DNA from: Manis javanica
Lineage: Eukaryota > Chordata > Mammalia > Pholidota > Manidae
Direction: 5' to 3'
DNA length: 64,000 bases
Assembly: GCF_040802235.1 (NCBI RefSeq)
Contig: NC_133172.1
Span: 27,609,738 to 27,673,737 of the forward strand
Below, in pieces: positions 38,478-50,720 of the stretch. The stretch's first letter is position 1; each line of letters begins with the position of its first letter. The notes beneath the pieces are model-generated. The model made no database searches and was not told the origin of the DNA. It saw only the letters and a list, made by a program, of their open reading frames with translations. Both the position numbers and the translations under genes were made by a program.

Positions 38478-41400
38478 ATCAGATGGACTGATTTTTTTTG
38501 TATCATTAATATACACTTACATGAGCCACACTGGTTATTAAATTCCCCCCATTATCAAGTCCCCGCCACATACCCCATTACAGTCACTGTCCATCAGCAT
38601 GATAAGATGTTATAAAAACACTACTTGTCTACTCTGTGCTATACTGCCTTCCCTGTGCCACCCTCCTACATTATATGTGCTAATCATAATGCCCCTTTTT
38701 CCCATTATCCCTCCCTTCCCAACCATCCTCCTCAGGTGCTTTCCCTTTTGGCAACTATTAGTCCATTCTTCGGTTCTGTGAGTCTGCTGCTGTTTTGTTC
38801 CTTCAGTTTTTTATTTGTTCTTATACTCCACATATGAGTGAAATAATTTGATACTTGTCTTTCTCCTCCTGGCTTACTTCACTGAGCATGATACAGTCTA
38901 GCTCCATCCATGCTGCAAATGGTAGGATTTGTTTTCTTATGGCTGAATAATATTCCATGTGCATATGTACCACATCTTCTTTATTCATTCATCTACTAAT
39001 GGACACTTAGGTTCCCTCCATTGCTTGGCTATTATAAATAGTGCTGCGATAAATGGGTGCATATATCTTTTTCAAACGGGGCTCATGCATTCATAGGGTA
39101 AATTCCTAGGAGTGGAAATCTTGGGTCAAATGGTATTTCCATTTTTAGTTTTTTGAGGAACGTCCATACTGCTTCCCACAAAGGTTGAACTAATTTACAT
39201 TCCTACCAGCAGTGTTAGTAGGGTTACCCTTTCTCCACACCCTTGCCAACATTTGTTGTTGTTTGTCTTTTGTATGGTGGCCATCCTAACTGGTGTGAGG
39301 TGATATCTCATTGTGGTTTTGATTTGCATTTCTCTGATGATTAGCAATGTGGAGCATCTTTTCATATGCCTGTTGGCCATCTGAATTTCTTCTTTGGAGA
39401 AGTGTCTCTTTAGATCCTCTGCCCATTTTTTAATTCAATTGATTGCTTTTTGTGTTTTGAGGTGCATGAGCTCTTTGTATATTTTGGATGTTAACACCTT
39501 ATCGGACATGTCATTTATGAGTATATTCTTCCATACCGTAGGATCCCTTTTTGTTCTGCTGATGGTGTCCTTTGCTGTACAGAAGGTTTTTAGTTTGATA
39601 TAGTCCCACTTATTCATTTTTGTTTGTTTCCCTTGTCCATGGAGATACGTTCATAAAGACGTTGCTCATGTTTATATTCAAGAGAGTTTTGCCTATATTT
39701 TCTTCTAAGAGTTTTATGGTTTAATGACTTACATTCAGGTCTTTAGTCCATTTAGAGTTTACTTTTGTGTATGGGGTTAGACAGTAATCCAGTTTCATTC
39801 TCTTACATGTAGCTGTCCAGTTTTCCCAACACCAGCTGTTGAAGAGGCTGTCGTTTCCAGTTTGCACATCCTTGGCTCCTTTATTGTATTTTAATTGACC
39901 ATATATGCTTGGGTTAATATCTGGACTCTCTATTCTGTTCCACTGGTCTATGGGTCTGTTCTTGTGCCAGTACCAAATTGTCTTGATTTCTGTGGCTTTG
40001 TAGTAGAGCTTGAAGTTGGGAAGCGAAATCTCCCCAGCTTTATTCTTCCTTCTCAGGATTGCTTTGGCTCTTCTGGGTCTTCTGTGGTTCCATATGAATT
40101 TTAAAACTATTTGTTCCACTTCATTGTAGAATGCTGTGGATATTTTGATAGGGATTGCATTGAATCTGTAGATTGCTTTAGGCAGGATGGCCATTTCGAC
40201 AATATTAATTATTCCTAGCCAAGAGAATGGGAGGAGTTTCCATTTGTTAGTATCCTCTTAAATTTCTCTTAAGAGTGTCTTGCAGTTTTCAGAGTATAGG
40301 TCTTTCACTTCCTTGGTTAGGTTTATTCCTAGGTATTTTATTCTTTTGGTGCAGTTGTGAATGGAATTTTTTTCCTGATTTCTCTTTCTGCTGGTACATC
40401 GTTAGTGTATAGTAATGCAACAGATTTATGTGTATTGATTTTGTATCCTGCAACGTTGCTGAATTCACATATTAGATCTAATAGTTTTGGAGTGGAGTCT
40501 TTAGGGTTTTTTATGTACAATATCATGTCATCTGCAAACAGGGACACTTTTTGACTTCTTCCTTACATATCCGGAAGCCTTTTATTTCTTTCTGTTGTCT
40601 TGATTGCCATGCTGAGAATCTCCAGTATTACGTTGAATAAAAGCTGGGAGAGGGGTTGTCCTTGTCTTGATCCTGATCTTAGGGGAAAATCTTTCAGCTT
40701 CTCACTGTTAAGTATGATGTTAGCTGTGGGTTTTTCATATATGGCCTTTACTGTGTTGAGGTACTTACCCTCTATGCCAATTTTGTTGAGAGTTTTTCAT
40801 GAATGGATGTTGAATTTTTTTTAATGCTTTTTCAGCATCTATAGAAAGGATCATGTGGTTTTTGTCCTTTTTGTTGATGTGGTTTATGATGTTGATGGAA
40901 TTTTGAGTGTTGTACCATTCTTGCCTCCCTGGGATGATACCCACTTGATTATGGTATGTGATCCTCTCGATGTATTTTTGAATTCAGCTTGCTAATATTT
41001 CTCTGAGTATTTTTGCATCTATGTTCTTCAGGGATATTGTTCTGTAGATTTTTTGTGTGGTGTCTCTGCCTGGTTTTGGTATTAGAGTGATTCTGGCTTC
41101 ATAGAATGAATTGTAAGTATTCCCTCCTGTTTTTTGGAAAACTTTAAGGAGAATGTGTATTATGTCTTCTCTAAATGTCTGATAAAAATCAGTGGTAATT
41201 CGTGGTTCGGGGGTTTTGTTCTTGGTTAGTTTTTTGGTTACTAATTTAATTTCATTGGTGGTAGTTGGTCTGTTTAGATTTTGTGTTTCTTCCTTGGTCA
41301 GTGTTGGGAGGTTGTATTTTTCTAGAAACTTGTCCATTTATTCTGTTATCCAGTTTGTTAGCATATAGATTTTCATGGTATTCTCTAATAATTCTTTGTA

Positions 41401-44400
41401 TTTCTGTGAGGTCCATCATGATTTTTCCTTTCTCATTTCTGATTCTGTTTCTGTGCGTAGATTTCCTTTTTTTCTTAATAAGTCTGGGTAGTTGTTTTAT
41501 CTATTTTATTTTCTCAAACAACCAGCTCTTGGTTTCATTAATTTTTTCTATTGTTTTATTCATCTCCAATTTAGTTATTTCTTATCTGATCTTTATTATG
41601 TCCACCCTCCTGTTCACTTAAGGCTTCATTTGTTCTTCTTTTCCCAGTTTCAATAATTGTGAATTTAGACTATTCTTTTGGGATTGTTCTTCCTTCTTTA
41701 AATAGGCCTGGATTGCTGTATACTTTCCTCTTAGAACTGCCTTCATGGCCTCCCACAGAAGTTGGGGCGTTGTGCTGTTGTTTTCATTTGTCTCCATATA
41801 TTGCTTGATCTCTCTTTTAATTTGTTCATTGATCCATTGATTAGGAGCATGATGTTAAGCCTCCATGTGTTTGTGAGCCTTTTTTTTTCTTTGTACGGTT
41901 CATTTCTAGTATTATACCTTTGTGATCTGAGAAATGGGTTGGTACAATTTCAATCTTTTTGAATTTACTGAGGCTCTTTTTGTGACCTACTTTGTGCTCT
42001 ATTCTGAAAAATGTTCCATGTGCACTTGAGAAGAATATGTATCCTGCTGCTTTTGCATGGAGAGTTCTGTAGATGTCTGTTAGATCCATGTGTTCTAGGG
42101 TGTTCAGTGTCTCTGTGTCCTTACTTATTTTCTATCTGGTTGGTCTTTCCTTTGGAGTTAGTAATGTGTTGAAGTCTCCTAAAATGAATGCATTGCATTC
42201 TATTTCCTCTTTTAGTTCTGTTCGTATTGTGTCACATATGTAGGTGCTCCTGTGTTGGGTGCATAGATATTTATAATGGTTATATCCTTTTGTTGGACTG
42301 ACCCCTTTATCACTATGTAATATCCTTCTTTATCTCTTGTTACTTTATTTGTTTTGAAGTCTATTTTGTCTGATACAAGTACTGCAACACCTGCTTTTTT
42401 CTCCCTGTTTGTATGAAATATCTTTTTCCATCCCTTCACTTTTAGTCTGTGTATGTCTTTGGGTTTGAGGTGAGTCTCTTGTAGGCAGCATTTAGATGGG
42501 TCTTACTTTTTTATCCATTCTATTACTCTGTGTCTTTTGATTGGTGCATTCAGTCCATTTACATTTAGGGTGTCAATAGATATGTACTTATTGCCATTGC
42601 AGGCTTTGGATTTGTGGTTACCAATGGTTCAAGGGTAGTTTCTTTACTATCTAACCGTCTAACTTAACTCACTTATTATGCTATTATAAAACACAGTCTG
42701 ATGATTCTTTATTTATCCCCCTTCTTTTTCTTCCTCCTCCACTCTTTATATGTTAGGTGTTTTATTCTGTATTCTTTTTATGTTTCCCTTGAATGATTTT
42801 GTGGCTAGCTGATTTTATTTTACATTTAGTTAGTATTCGGTTGGTCTGCTTTCTTTGCTGTGATTTTATTTTCTCTGGTGACATCTATTTAGCCTTAGGA
42901 GCACTTCTGTGTAGAGCAGGCCCTTTAAAATACACTGCAGAGATAGTTTGTGGGAGGTAAATTCCCTCAACCTTTGCTTATCTGGGAATTGTTTAATCCT
43001 TCCTTCAAATTTAAATGATAATCTTGCTGGATACAGTATTCTTCGTTCAAGACCCTTCTGTTTCAGTGTGTTGAATACATCATGCCATTCTCTTCAGGCC
43101 TGTAGGGTTTCTGCTGAGAAGTCTAATGATACCTAATTGGTTTTCCTTTCTAAGTGATCTTTTTCTCTCTCTTGCTGCTTTTAATACTCTGTCCTTGTCT
43201 TTAATCTTTGCCATTTTAATTATTATATGTCTTGGTGTTGTCCTCCTTGGGTTCCTTGTGTTGGGAGTTCTGTGGGCTTCCATGGTCATAGAGGCTCTTT
43301 CCTTCCCCACTTTGGGGAAGTTTTCAGCAATTATTTCTTCAAAGACACTTTCCCTTTTTCTCTCTTTTCTTCTGGTACCTCTATACCCCTATAATATGAG
43401 TATCATTCCATTTGGATTGGTCACACAGTTCTCTTAATATTCTTTCATTCCTAGAGATCCTTTTTTCTCTCTCTGCCTCAGCATGTCTGAATTCTTGTTT
43501 TCTGTTTTCTATTACATTAACAGTCTCTTCCGCCTAATCCAGTCTGCTTTTAAATCCTTCCATTATTTGTCATTTCTGTTATCTCCCTCCAGAATTTATC
43601 CTTTAGCTCTAGCATATTTGCAGCTTCATCAGCATGCTTATGACTTTGATTTTGAATTCTTTTTCAGGAAGTTTGGTTATATCTAGCTCACCAGGCCCTC
43701 TCTCTGGGGTTTGAGGGATTTTGGACTGAACAGGGTTATTCTGACTTTTCATGGCGATGGAAGTGATTGCCAGTGAATGACACATGTGTCAGCTGGGAGA
43801 ACAAAGTCCTTTCCTGCTTGCTGGTCACCTTGTCCATCTCTGTTGCCTGTTCTGGGCATCTGCACACATGAAGCAGCCTCTGGTTTGATCTGCTGAGCTT
43901 TTGTGGATGGGGCAGCTGTCGGGATGACCTAGTGCACTGCCGGGGTTTGCAGGCAAGCAGCATGTGTTCTCCTGCAAGAATGGCACCACTTCATGCTTTC
44001 CAGACTCCATGCTGGTTTCCACTGCCTGTGCCGGGCAACCCGCATACAGGGAGCAGCCTCTGGGTGGATCCCCTGAGCTACCATGGTCAGGGTGGCCTGC
44101 AGGATGGCTTAGGGCACTGGCGGTGTTTGTACATGATAAGCACTTGTTCTCTGTGAGAACAGAGCTCCTACATACTTTTCAGACTCCGTGCCATCTTCCT
44201 CTTCCTGTGCCTGTTGACTGTGCGCAGGGTGCAGCCTCTGGGTTGATCTGGGCGGGTGGTCCTTGGGATAGCCTAGTGCACTGGTGGTGCTTGCAGGCAG
44301 TCAGCGTGTGTTCACTGTGGACAGAACTCCTACATGCTTCTCGGGCTTCACACTGGCTTCCTCTGCCCATGTCAGTCCGCCAAGAGCATTGGGCAGGCCC

Positions 44401-46303
44401 TGAGCTGCTGTGGGTGGGGCAGTCCTTGGTATGGCCTAGGGCACTGGTGGGTTGCAGAGAAGTAGCATATGATCACTGCGAGAATAAAGCCCCTTTGTGC
44501 CTTCCAAACTTTGCACTGGTCTCCGCTGTGTTGGTTGACTGCGGAAAGGGGGCAGCCTCTGGGTCTGTCCCAGTTAGCCACGTGCTGGGAGAAGCCTCTG
44601 TGTGGTTGCTGTGGGCAGGGCTGCTCCCCAGTTACTCCACAGCAATGGCAGATCAGCCCCTTTGCTTGCAGTGCCAGCTTCAGGTAATGAATGGCAGGCT
44701 GCTTATTGCCATGAGGGGCTTTGGTGCTGCAACCCCCCCAAGGGGTTAGGGCACCTACAGTTCTGGTTATTCAGCAGTCCTGTGCTTCCACCCCCTCCCT
44801 ACTCTTGATTCTTTTCCTCCCACCGGTGAGCTAGGGTGGGGGGAGTGCTCCAGTTCCACCAGGTCTCTGCTTTGCATCTTACCCTCTTCATGAGATGTTG
44901 AGTTCTCACAGAAGTAGATGTAGCCTGGCTGGCCAGTAGAGTTGTATTCGCTGTATTTTCAAAGTATATATGGTTTTAGGAGGAGATTCTGCCATACTAC
45001 TCATGCTGCCATCTTGAGAATCTCCCCTATTCTTTCATCTTAGAGATCCTTTTTTCTCTCTGTGCCTCAGCTTGTTTGTATTTTTCTTCCCTAATTTACA
45101 TTTCATTTATCATCTCCTCCACTGTATCTCATCTGCTTTTAATACCCTCCATTGTGTTCTTTAATGGTTGGATCTCTGTCCTAAATTCGTTCCTGAGTTC
45201 TTGGATATTTTTCTGTACCTCCATGAGCATGTTAATGATTTTTATTTTGAAATCTCTTTCAGGAAGATACATGAGGTCAATTTCATTTGAATCTTTCTCA
45301 GGTGTATGCATAATTTTGCTTTGAATCGGGTTATTTTTACATTTCATACTTTGTCTGTGGTGCCCTCTAGTGTCCAGAAGCTCTACTCTCGGGAGCTGCT
45401 CAGCCTCTGGAGCAATGTCAGGGGTTAGCAGGGGGCCATGTTGGTTCTTGTGGGGAGGAAGGAGCTGTTTCCTGCTTCCAAGTTGCTATCCCTGTCTCCA
45501 CTGCCAGAACCAGTGGACTGAACACACAGGTGTAAGCCTCTATGCTTTGTGTTTGTAGTTGTCATAGGCAGGGCCGTCTGGCTGGCCTGTCACCATGGCA
45601 GGGGTTTCTGGTTTGCGAGCCAGAGTCAGGTCCAGGCTAGCAGGGAGGAAGACATAGCAGGCTGCATATCACGGTGAGGGGTCGTGGACCTGCATAGCCA
45701 GCCATGGGGATGGAGCACCTGAAAATCATTTAAGCTCCCAACCTGCACCTGGACAGTTTTGTCTACCTGTCCTTTCTCCTGAGCAGTAAGCTCTGTGCAA
45801 TCCTTGCCCCTTTAGCAGCCCTCTTGCTTTTAGGAAGTCTCTCAGACTGCCCTCCCAGATCAGCCGGATATGAATCCCTGTTTTCCAAAAACAGCTAGAA
45901 TCTCCATCTCTCTAGGTATTCCACCTGTCTTAGTTTTCCAGGCACACTAAATCACCAGAGCACCATGCAATGTAGGTTCACGCTACCAGAGCAGATCTCC
46001 AGGGCTAGGTGTTCAGCAGTCCCAGGTCTCCACTCCCTCCCCACTCTATTTCTCTTCCTCCCACTGGTGAACTGTGGTAGGGGAATGGCTTGGGCCCCAC
46101 CAGGTCACAGCTTTGGTATGTTACCCTGTTCCGTGCGGTCTGCTCTTTTCTCCACATGTATGCAGTCTGGTGCAGCCTTCTTTCCTGTTGCTCTTTCAGG
46201 ATTAGTTGTATTAATTATATTTTCGTATTATATGTGGTTTTAGGCGGAAGTCTCTGTCTCACGTCTTACGCTGCCATCTTTAATCCAAATCGGATGGACT
46301 AAT
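38478..46303 (-). mobile_element. Composite L1 (element 38493-46288) with one target duplication
   Basis: ATCAGATGGACTGAT at 38478-38492 and ATCGGATGGACTAAT at 46289-46303 match at 13 of 15 bases. Reading the minus strand: 5' UTR of the element-E type (46288-45348), the ORF1 N-terminal part (45347-45028, MKCKNNPIQSKIMHTPEKDS), then abruptly a second L1 5' end at 45027 (GGGGAGATTCTCAAGATGGC), its own 5' UTR (to about 43746), ORF1 (about 43745-42935), ORF2 (about 42600-38850) and 3' UTR. All frames are broken. Confidence 0.87.
43850..44580 (-). repeat. Tandem units of 163-180 bp in the composite L1 5' UTR
   Basis: The phrase GGGCAG(C/T)CCT-type followed by GGGATGGCCTAGGGCACTGG recurs at 43910, 44090, 44254 and 44417 with spacings 180, 164 and 163. 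These are the same units as in the L1 at 672-7346. Confidence 0.75.
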
Positions 46304-46700
46304 GTTTATTTTCTTTGATAGTCACATACTGAACAATGTAACTTTATTAAATACTTTTTCTTTGTAAACTATGAGAAAGGGCCTTTATGGAAAATATAAC
46401 ATTGCTGGGGGCTCTGAGGCATCATGCCAGGTATGTTTTTAACTAAAAGTAAGAATAAATATTACCATGAAGAATGCAATGAACTGATTGCTATCCAAAT
46501 TTTAAAAATCTATTCAGAATGTTACCAATAATAGTGGTTGCCTTTATCTGTTGTAAGGCAGAGTATCTGCTACATGGACCTGGAGTGCTAAGTGGTTTCT
46601 CTTTTTTTCCCCTATTTTAATTCTAGACACTTAGCAGGCTAAGGCTAAAGAAATGCCACAGACAATCCCAACACAGGCATGACTGTTAAACCCTGTGGCA
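46304..46700. other. Intergenic, no recognised feature
   Basis: Unique sequence between the composite L1 and a MIR; nothing seen. Confidence 0.5.
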
Positions 46701-46905
46701 GAGGGGAATGAACATGATCTTTAAATCCATGCACATTGGCATTTAACTTCTACTCTGCCACTTCTACCCTAAGGAAATTACAAAATCTTAAACAACCTCA
46801 GTTTCCTCATTTATAAAATGGAAATATTTTCCACCTTGTGAGGATTAAAGGTAATATTTGTATTGAGCATGGCACTTAGAAGGCATTCACTAAACTAGTT
46901 CTTGT
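46700..46905 (+). repeat. MIR SINE
   Basis: CTCAGTTTCCTCATTTATAA, AATGGAAATATTTTCCACC and GCACTTAGAAGGCATTCACT follow MIR order. Confidence 0.85.
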
Positions 46906-46939
46906 GATTACTTTGATCTAAAATGGGTGAGTCTTCCAA

Positions 46940-47470
46940 GAAGGGTGGATTGTCACAGGAGGGTGAAGCCCAGCCTGGAGCACAATGGCAGTTATGGTTA
47001 CTATTGCAAAACTGCAGAGGAGAGGAGAGAGAGTCCCATGGGATTAGGAACCCCAAGGTCACCCCCAGCCTTTTGGGCCATTCACCCCATGGCCATGGCA
47101 GGTTATCAGGCAGTGGTCCAGCTCCAGGAAGGTAGTGTTCTGGCAGCGCCTGTCCTGGCACACCTATGGGCAATGCATGCACTGGGCAGTGAGGTGGAAT
47201 GACCTTTGGCCTCAGGACTTGGGGCAGGGAGCGGTCAGGTGAGCAGGGCTCACCATTCCAGGTCCACACTGGGTGCCCGGTTCTACCAGGTCCAAGTCAA
47301 GCAGGTCCAGCTGGGCACCAGATAACATGAAGGCTCCCCTGCAGGTCACCTCATGGCTGCCAAGGTGGATGGTGGAGTCCACTGGCAACAGGTATGGTGG
47401 GAGTAGGTTCTGTTCCCCACCCTGGCACCGCAGCTTCCCACACTGTGCATCCCTGGAGACGCAGTGGAGG
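46940..47470 (-). pseudogene. ADAM33: ADAM33-like gene fragment with two retained introns
   Basis: Minus strand: a first exon-like part (about 47470-47254) reads [18 protein letters not shown], then [20 protein letters not shown] and [10 protein letters not shown]. An intron of about 90 bp (GTGAGC to CATAG) follows. The second exon (47163-47086) reads VCQDRRCQNTTFLELDHCL, then ITCHGHG. An intron of 74 bp (GTGAAT to CTGCAG) follows. The third part (from 47011) reads CNSNHNCHCAPGWASPSCDN. This is the ADAM cysteine-rich and EGF-like region, closest in my memory to ADAM33 (ADAM19 is an alternative). It lacks the rest of the gene, so it is a dead fragment. Splice sites are still recognisable. Confidence 0.8.
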
Positions 47471-47486
47471 GTGGTAAAAAAAAAAA

Positions 47487-47530
47487 GGGAGGGGTGGGAG
47501 AGGGTGGGTGGGGTGGGAGGGAGAAGGGGA
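47487..47530 (+). other. G-rich quadruplex-type tract in L1 3' UTR
   Basis: Run of GGGAGGGG, GGGAGAGGG, GGGTGGGG and GGGAGGG blocks with short loops, part of the L1 3' end in the composite insert. Confidence 0.7.
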
Positions 47531-47776
47531 TTGAGGGGTATTATGATTAGTACACATCATGTGGGGGGATCATGGGGAAGACAGGGTAGCACAGAGAAGA
47601 CAAGTAGTGACTGTGGCATCTTACTGCACTGATGGACAGTGACTGCAATGGAGTATGGGGGGTACTCAATAATATGGGTAAATGTAGTAAACATGTTTTT
47701 TGTGTAAAACCTTTAATAAGAGTGTATATCAATGATACCTTAATAAAAAAACGAGTAAAACAGGTGAGTCTTTTCC

Positions 47777-47885
47777 TCATTTAAGAAGTCATATAATTTG
47801 TTTTTATTTGGTGCCAAGATCTAGATTTCTGGCTTTGGTCAAAAGCAATTTACTTATCACCTGGTAAAATTAAGCACATTCACTT
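47777..47885. other. Intergenic, no recognised feature
   Basis: Short unique sequence between two L1 pieces. Confidence 0.4.
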
Positions 47886-48810
47886 TTTTTTTATTGTAAA
47901 ATATACATAACAAAATTTACCATCTTAACAAGTAGTATTAAGTATATGTACATTTTTCTGCAACCAATCTCCAGAACTCTTCATCTTACATAGCTGACTC
48001 TACCCATTAAACAATTCCCCATTCTTCCCTCCATTCTGCTGCCATCTCTGAATAACCACTCTGGGTACATCATAAATGTGGAATCATACAGAATTGGTCT
48101 TTCTGTGACTGGCTTATTTCACCTAGCATAATATCGTTGAGGTGCATTCATGTAGCATGTGTCAGGATTTCCTTTTTAAGGCCGAATAGTATTCCATAAC
48201 ACAGATAAACCACATCTTGTTTATCTGTCAGTGGATAGATACTTGCACTGCCTCCACTTTTTGGCTATTATAAATAATGCTGCTATGAACATGGGTGTAC
48301 AAATACCCTGCTTTCAATTCTTTTGGATATATACCCAGAATGCTGGATTGTGTGTGAATTCTATTTTAAATTTTTTAGGAACCTCCATACTGTTTTCCAC
48401 AGCAGCTGTACCATTTTACATGCCCACCAAACAGTGTACAAGCATCCCAACTTCCCTACATCCTTGCCAACACTTTTTTTCTGAAACTGACTACTTTGTT
48501 TTTTTAGTAGTAGTCATCCTAATGGATGTGAGGTGGTAGCTGATGGTTTTAATTTTCAGTTTCTAATGCTTAATGATTAAGCACTTTTTCATGTGTTGTC
48601 AGGTATTTGTATATTGTGTGTGGAAGAATGCTTATTCAAGTCTTGCCCATTTTTGAATTGGGTTGCTTTTTGTTGAGTTGTAGAAGTTCTTTATGTTGTC
48701 TAGATATTAACCTTTTCAGATATTAACCTTTTCTCAGATACATGATTTACAAATATTTTCTACCATTTTTTAGGTTGCCTTTTCACTGTTGATTCCATGT
48801 AAGTAAATAT
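47886..48810 (-). mobile_element. Old L1M fragment, antisense
   Basis: The plus strand shows reversed L1M sequence: AAATTTACCATCTTAACAAG, GACTGGCTTATTTCACCTAG, TTTTTGGCTATTATAAATAA, TGCCCATTTTTGAATTGG. Confidence 0.85.
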
Positions 48811-49109
48811 AAATACTGTTTATGGCCTTTTTCCCTCCTTATGCCTTAAAAGCAAGTGATGGTAATTATTTTGATTATCTGGAACATAGTAGGTATTTTG
48901 TTATTTCTTATATTAGTTGAGGGGTTTGAAGGAATTGCCTTACAGGAATCTTGTCCTACAGCAGGAATTCTTTCTACAATTTTTCAACACATTCACATTC
49001 CCAGTGGTGGAAGCTTACTACTTAGTGAGTCTGTCTGTCTCAATACTGTTGTAAATACTTTTTTGGAAGCTGAGTTCTTTAACAGCGCCTCATGGTTTAT
49101 TTAACTGAT

Positions 49110-49930
49110 TTTAAAAACTTTTATCATGAAAATTTTCAAATACAAACATCAGTAAAGAAGATAAAATATCATGAGATCCTATGCCAATCACCCAGACCCA
49201 ACAGTTAACAAGATTTTGCCACACTTGTTTAACCTACATTATAAGGACAATGCCATTATTATACTTAACAAAATTAATAAAAATTCTATCATTAAATATG
49301 CAGCTTAAAATATTTCCCTGGGAGTCTCTAAACTATTTTTTTGTTTTTTTGCTAGAATCAGGGTCAAAACACGGGTCCACACTCAATAATGGGTTGCTAA
49401 TTTTAATTACAAAAGCAATGCATACTCATTGTAAAAAAAAAAAAAGATTCAGAAGTTATAAAGTGAAAAGTGTAATTCCCCCTTCCCTTCATCCACTTTC
49501 CACACCCTGCTAAGTTTCTTGCATATCCTAGAAAATTTTAATGCACATATGTCTTCTACAGGTAAGATAATGCCATATATATGTTCTATAATTTTTTTTG
49601 GTAATGAAAAGATGGCTGTCAGTGCATCTAGATCTGTCTTTAACAGCTGCAAGATATTCACCTATGTGACTATGGCAAAGTTTTTTTAAACATGCTGATA
49701 GGCATATGTAAGTTGTTTTCATTGGGCCATTAGCAACAGTGCTATATAGTAAGCATCATTTTACATAAAGTTCTATCCTTGTTCAAGTATTGCTGAGGAG
49801 TAAATTTTAAGAATAGAATTGCTGAGTGAAGCGTGATCTTGACTTTTATTTGGATGCCTGTCCATCTAAATTAGAAGAATTCCATTTTCTCCGTACCCTC
49901 ACCAATCTGAGAAGGTGAAAAAAGTGGGTC
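49110..49930 (-). mobile_element. Old L1ME-like fragments, antisense
   Basis: Phrases such as CAATCACCCAGACCCAACAG and AATTACAAAAGCAATGCATA are typical of old L1 regions in reverse. They are broken into at least two pieces. Family assignment is tentative. Confidence 0.45.
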
Positions 49931-50269
49931 CTGATTACCTTTCGGTGTTTTTCTGCCTAGCTGTTTGCAGTGACTGTTCTTTCAAATGGAAATATGCCAT
50001 TAGAAATAGTTGATACTGGCACAGTTGCAATCTAAAAAATTTTGAGCTAAGTACACACCAGCAAAGTAGAGACCTGAAAATATCCAGAAAAGTAAAGCTT
50101 CATAAAAATTCCCTTGAATTTCAAACAAGGAAGGCTGAAATTCACATCACCTCTAGCTTGAGTGGGCCTGACCTAAGCAAAGCCCTCTAGAAGACTTTAG
50201 GTAGAGAATAACAACATATATAGGAAAATATATATATAAAATTTGATAAAGAGTTTTACACCAGCCCTC

Positions 50270-50720
50270 TCCACTAAGCCAACTAACCACATGTGACTGT
50301 TAACAACCCAAACTGTGGCTGATGCAACTGCAGAACTTAATTTCTAATGTTTGATTTAAATTAAACGTAAAAATGGATACTTATTAGAAAACATTTAAGA
50401 TGTTTCAGACATCTTTAGTATGTGACTGTATTTTTCCACAGTAAATTTTATGAAATCTAGATACAAATTAAGTACGTCTGATAAAAACCCAGCATCTACA
50501 TTGAAATGTATGCTAAGTATAAAACACACACCAGACTTTTGATACTTAGAAACAAAGAATTAAAATATCTCAATAATTTTCATGTTGATTACATATTGAA
50601 ATAATGTTTTTGATTTATGTTAAATATATCAAAATTTCACCAGCTTTTTTTTAGAGGAGCTATTAGAAATTTTTAAATTATGTATATGGCTCATATTTGT
50701 CAGACAGTGCTGCTCTACAT
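50270..50720. repeat. Old interspersed repeat, unnamed (possibly DNA transposon)
   Basis: Contains CCAACTAACCACATGTGACT near the left and TCAGACAGTGCTGCTC at the right, resembling a common mammalian repeat with GCCACATGTGGC ends. I cannot name it. A related start (TTGTCCAATAGAAATATAAT) occurs near 62950. Confidence 0.4.

Larger units (their letters stand above)
46921..47776 (+). mobile_element. Composite retro-insert: antisense ADAM33-like fragment joined to an L1 3' end
   Basis: The left flank AAATGGGTGAGTCTTCC and right flank AAAACAGGTGAGTCTTTTCC share GGTGAGTCTT and look like one target duplication. Inside, 46938 to about 47475 is a GC-rich fragment with disintegrin/EGF-domain coding sequence on the minus strand. 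About 47476-47755 is a plus-strand L1 3' UTR ending in CCTTAATAAAAAAACG. This is not a normal L1 truncation. Confidence 0.75.
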
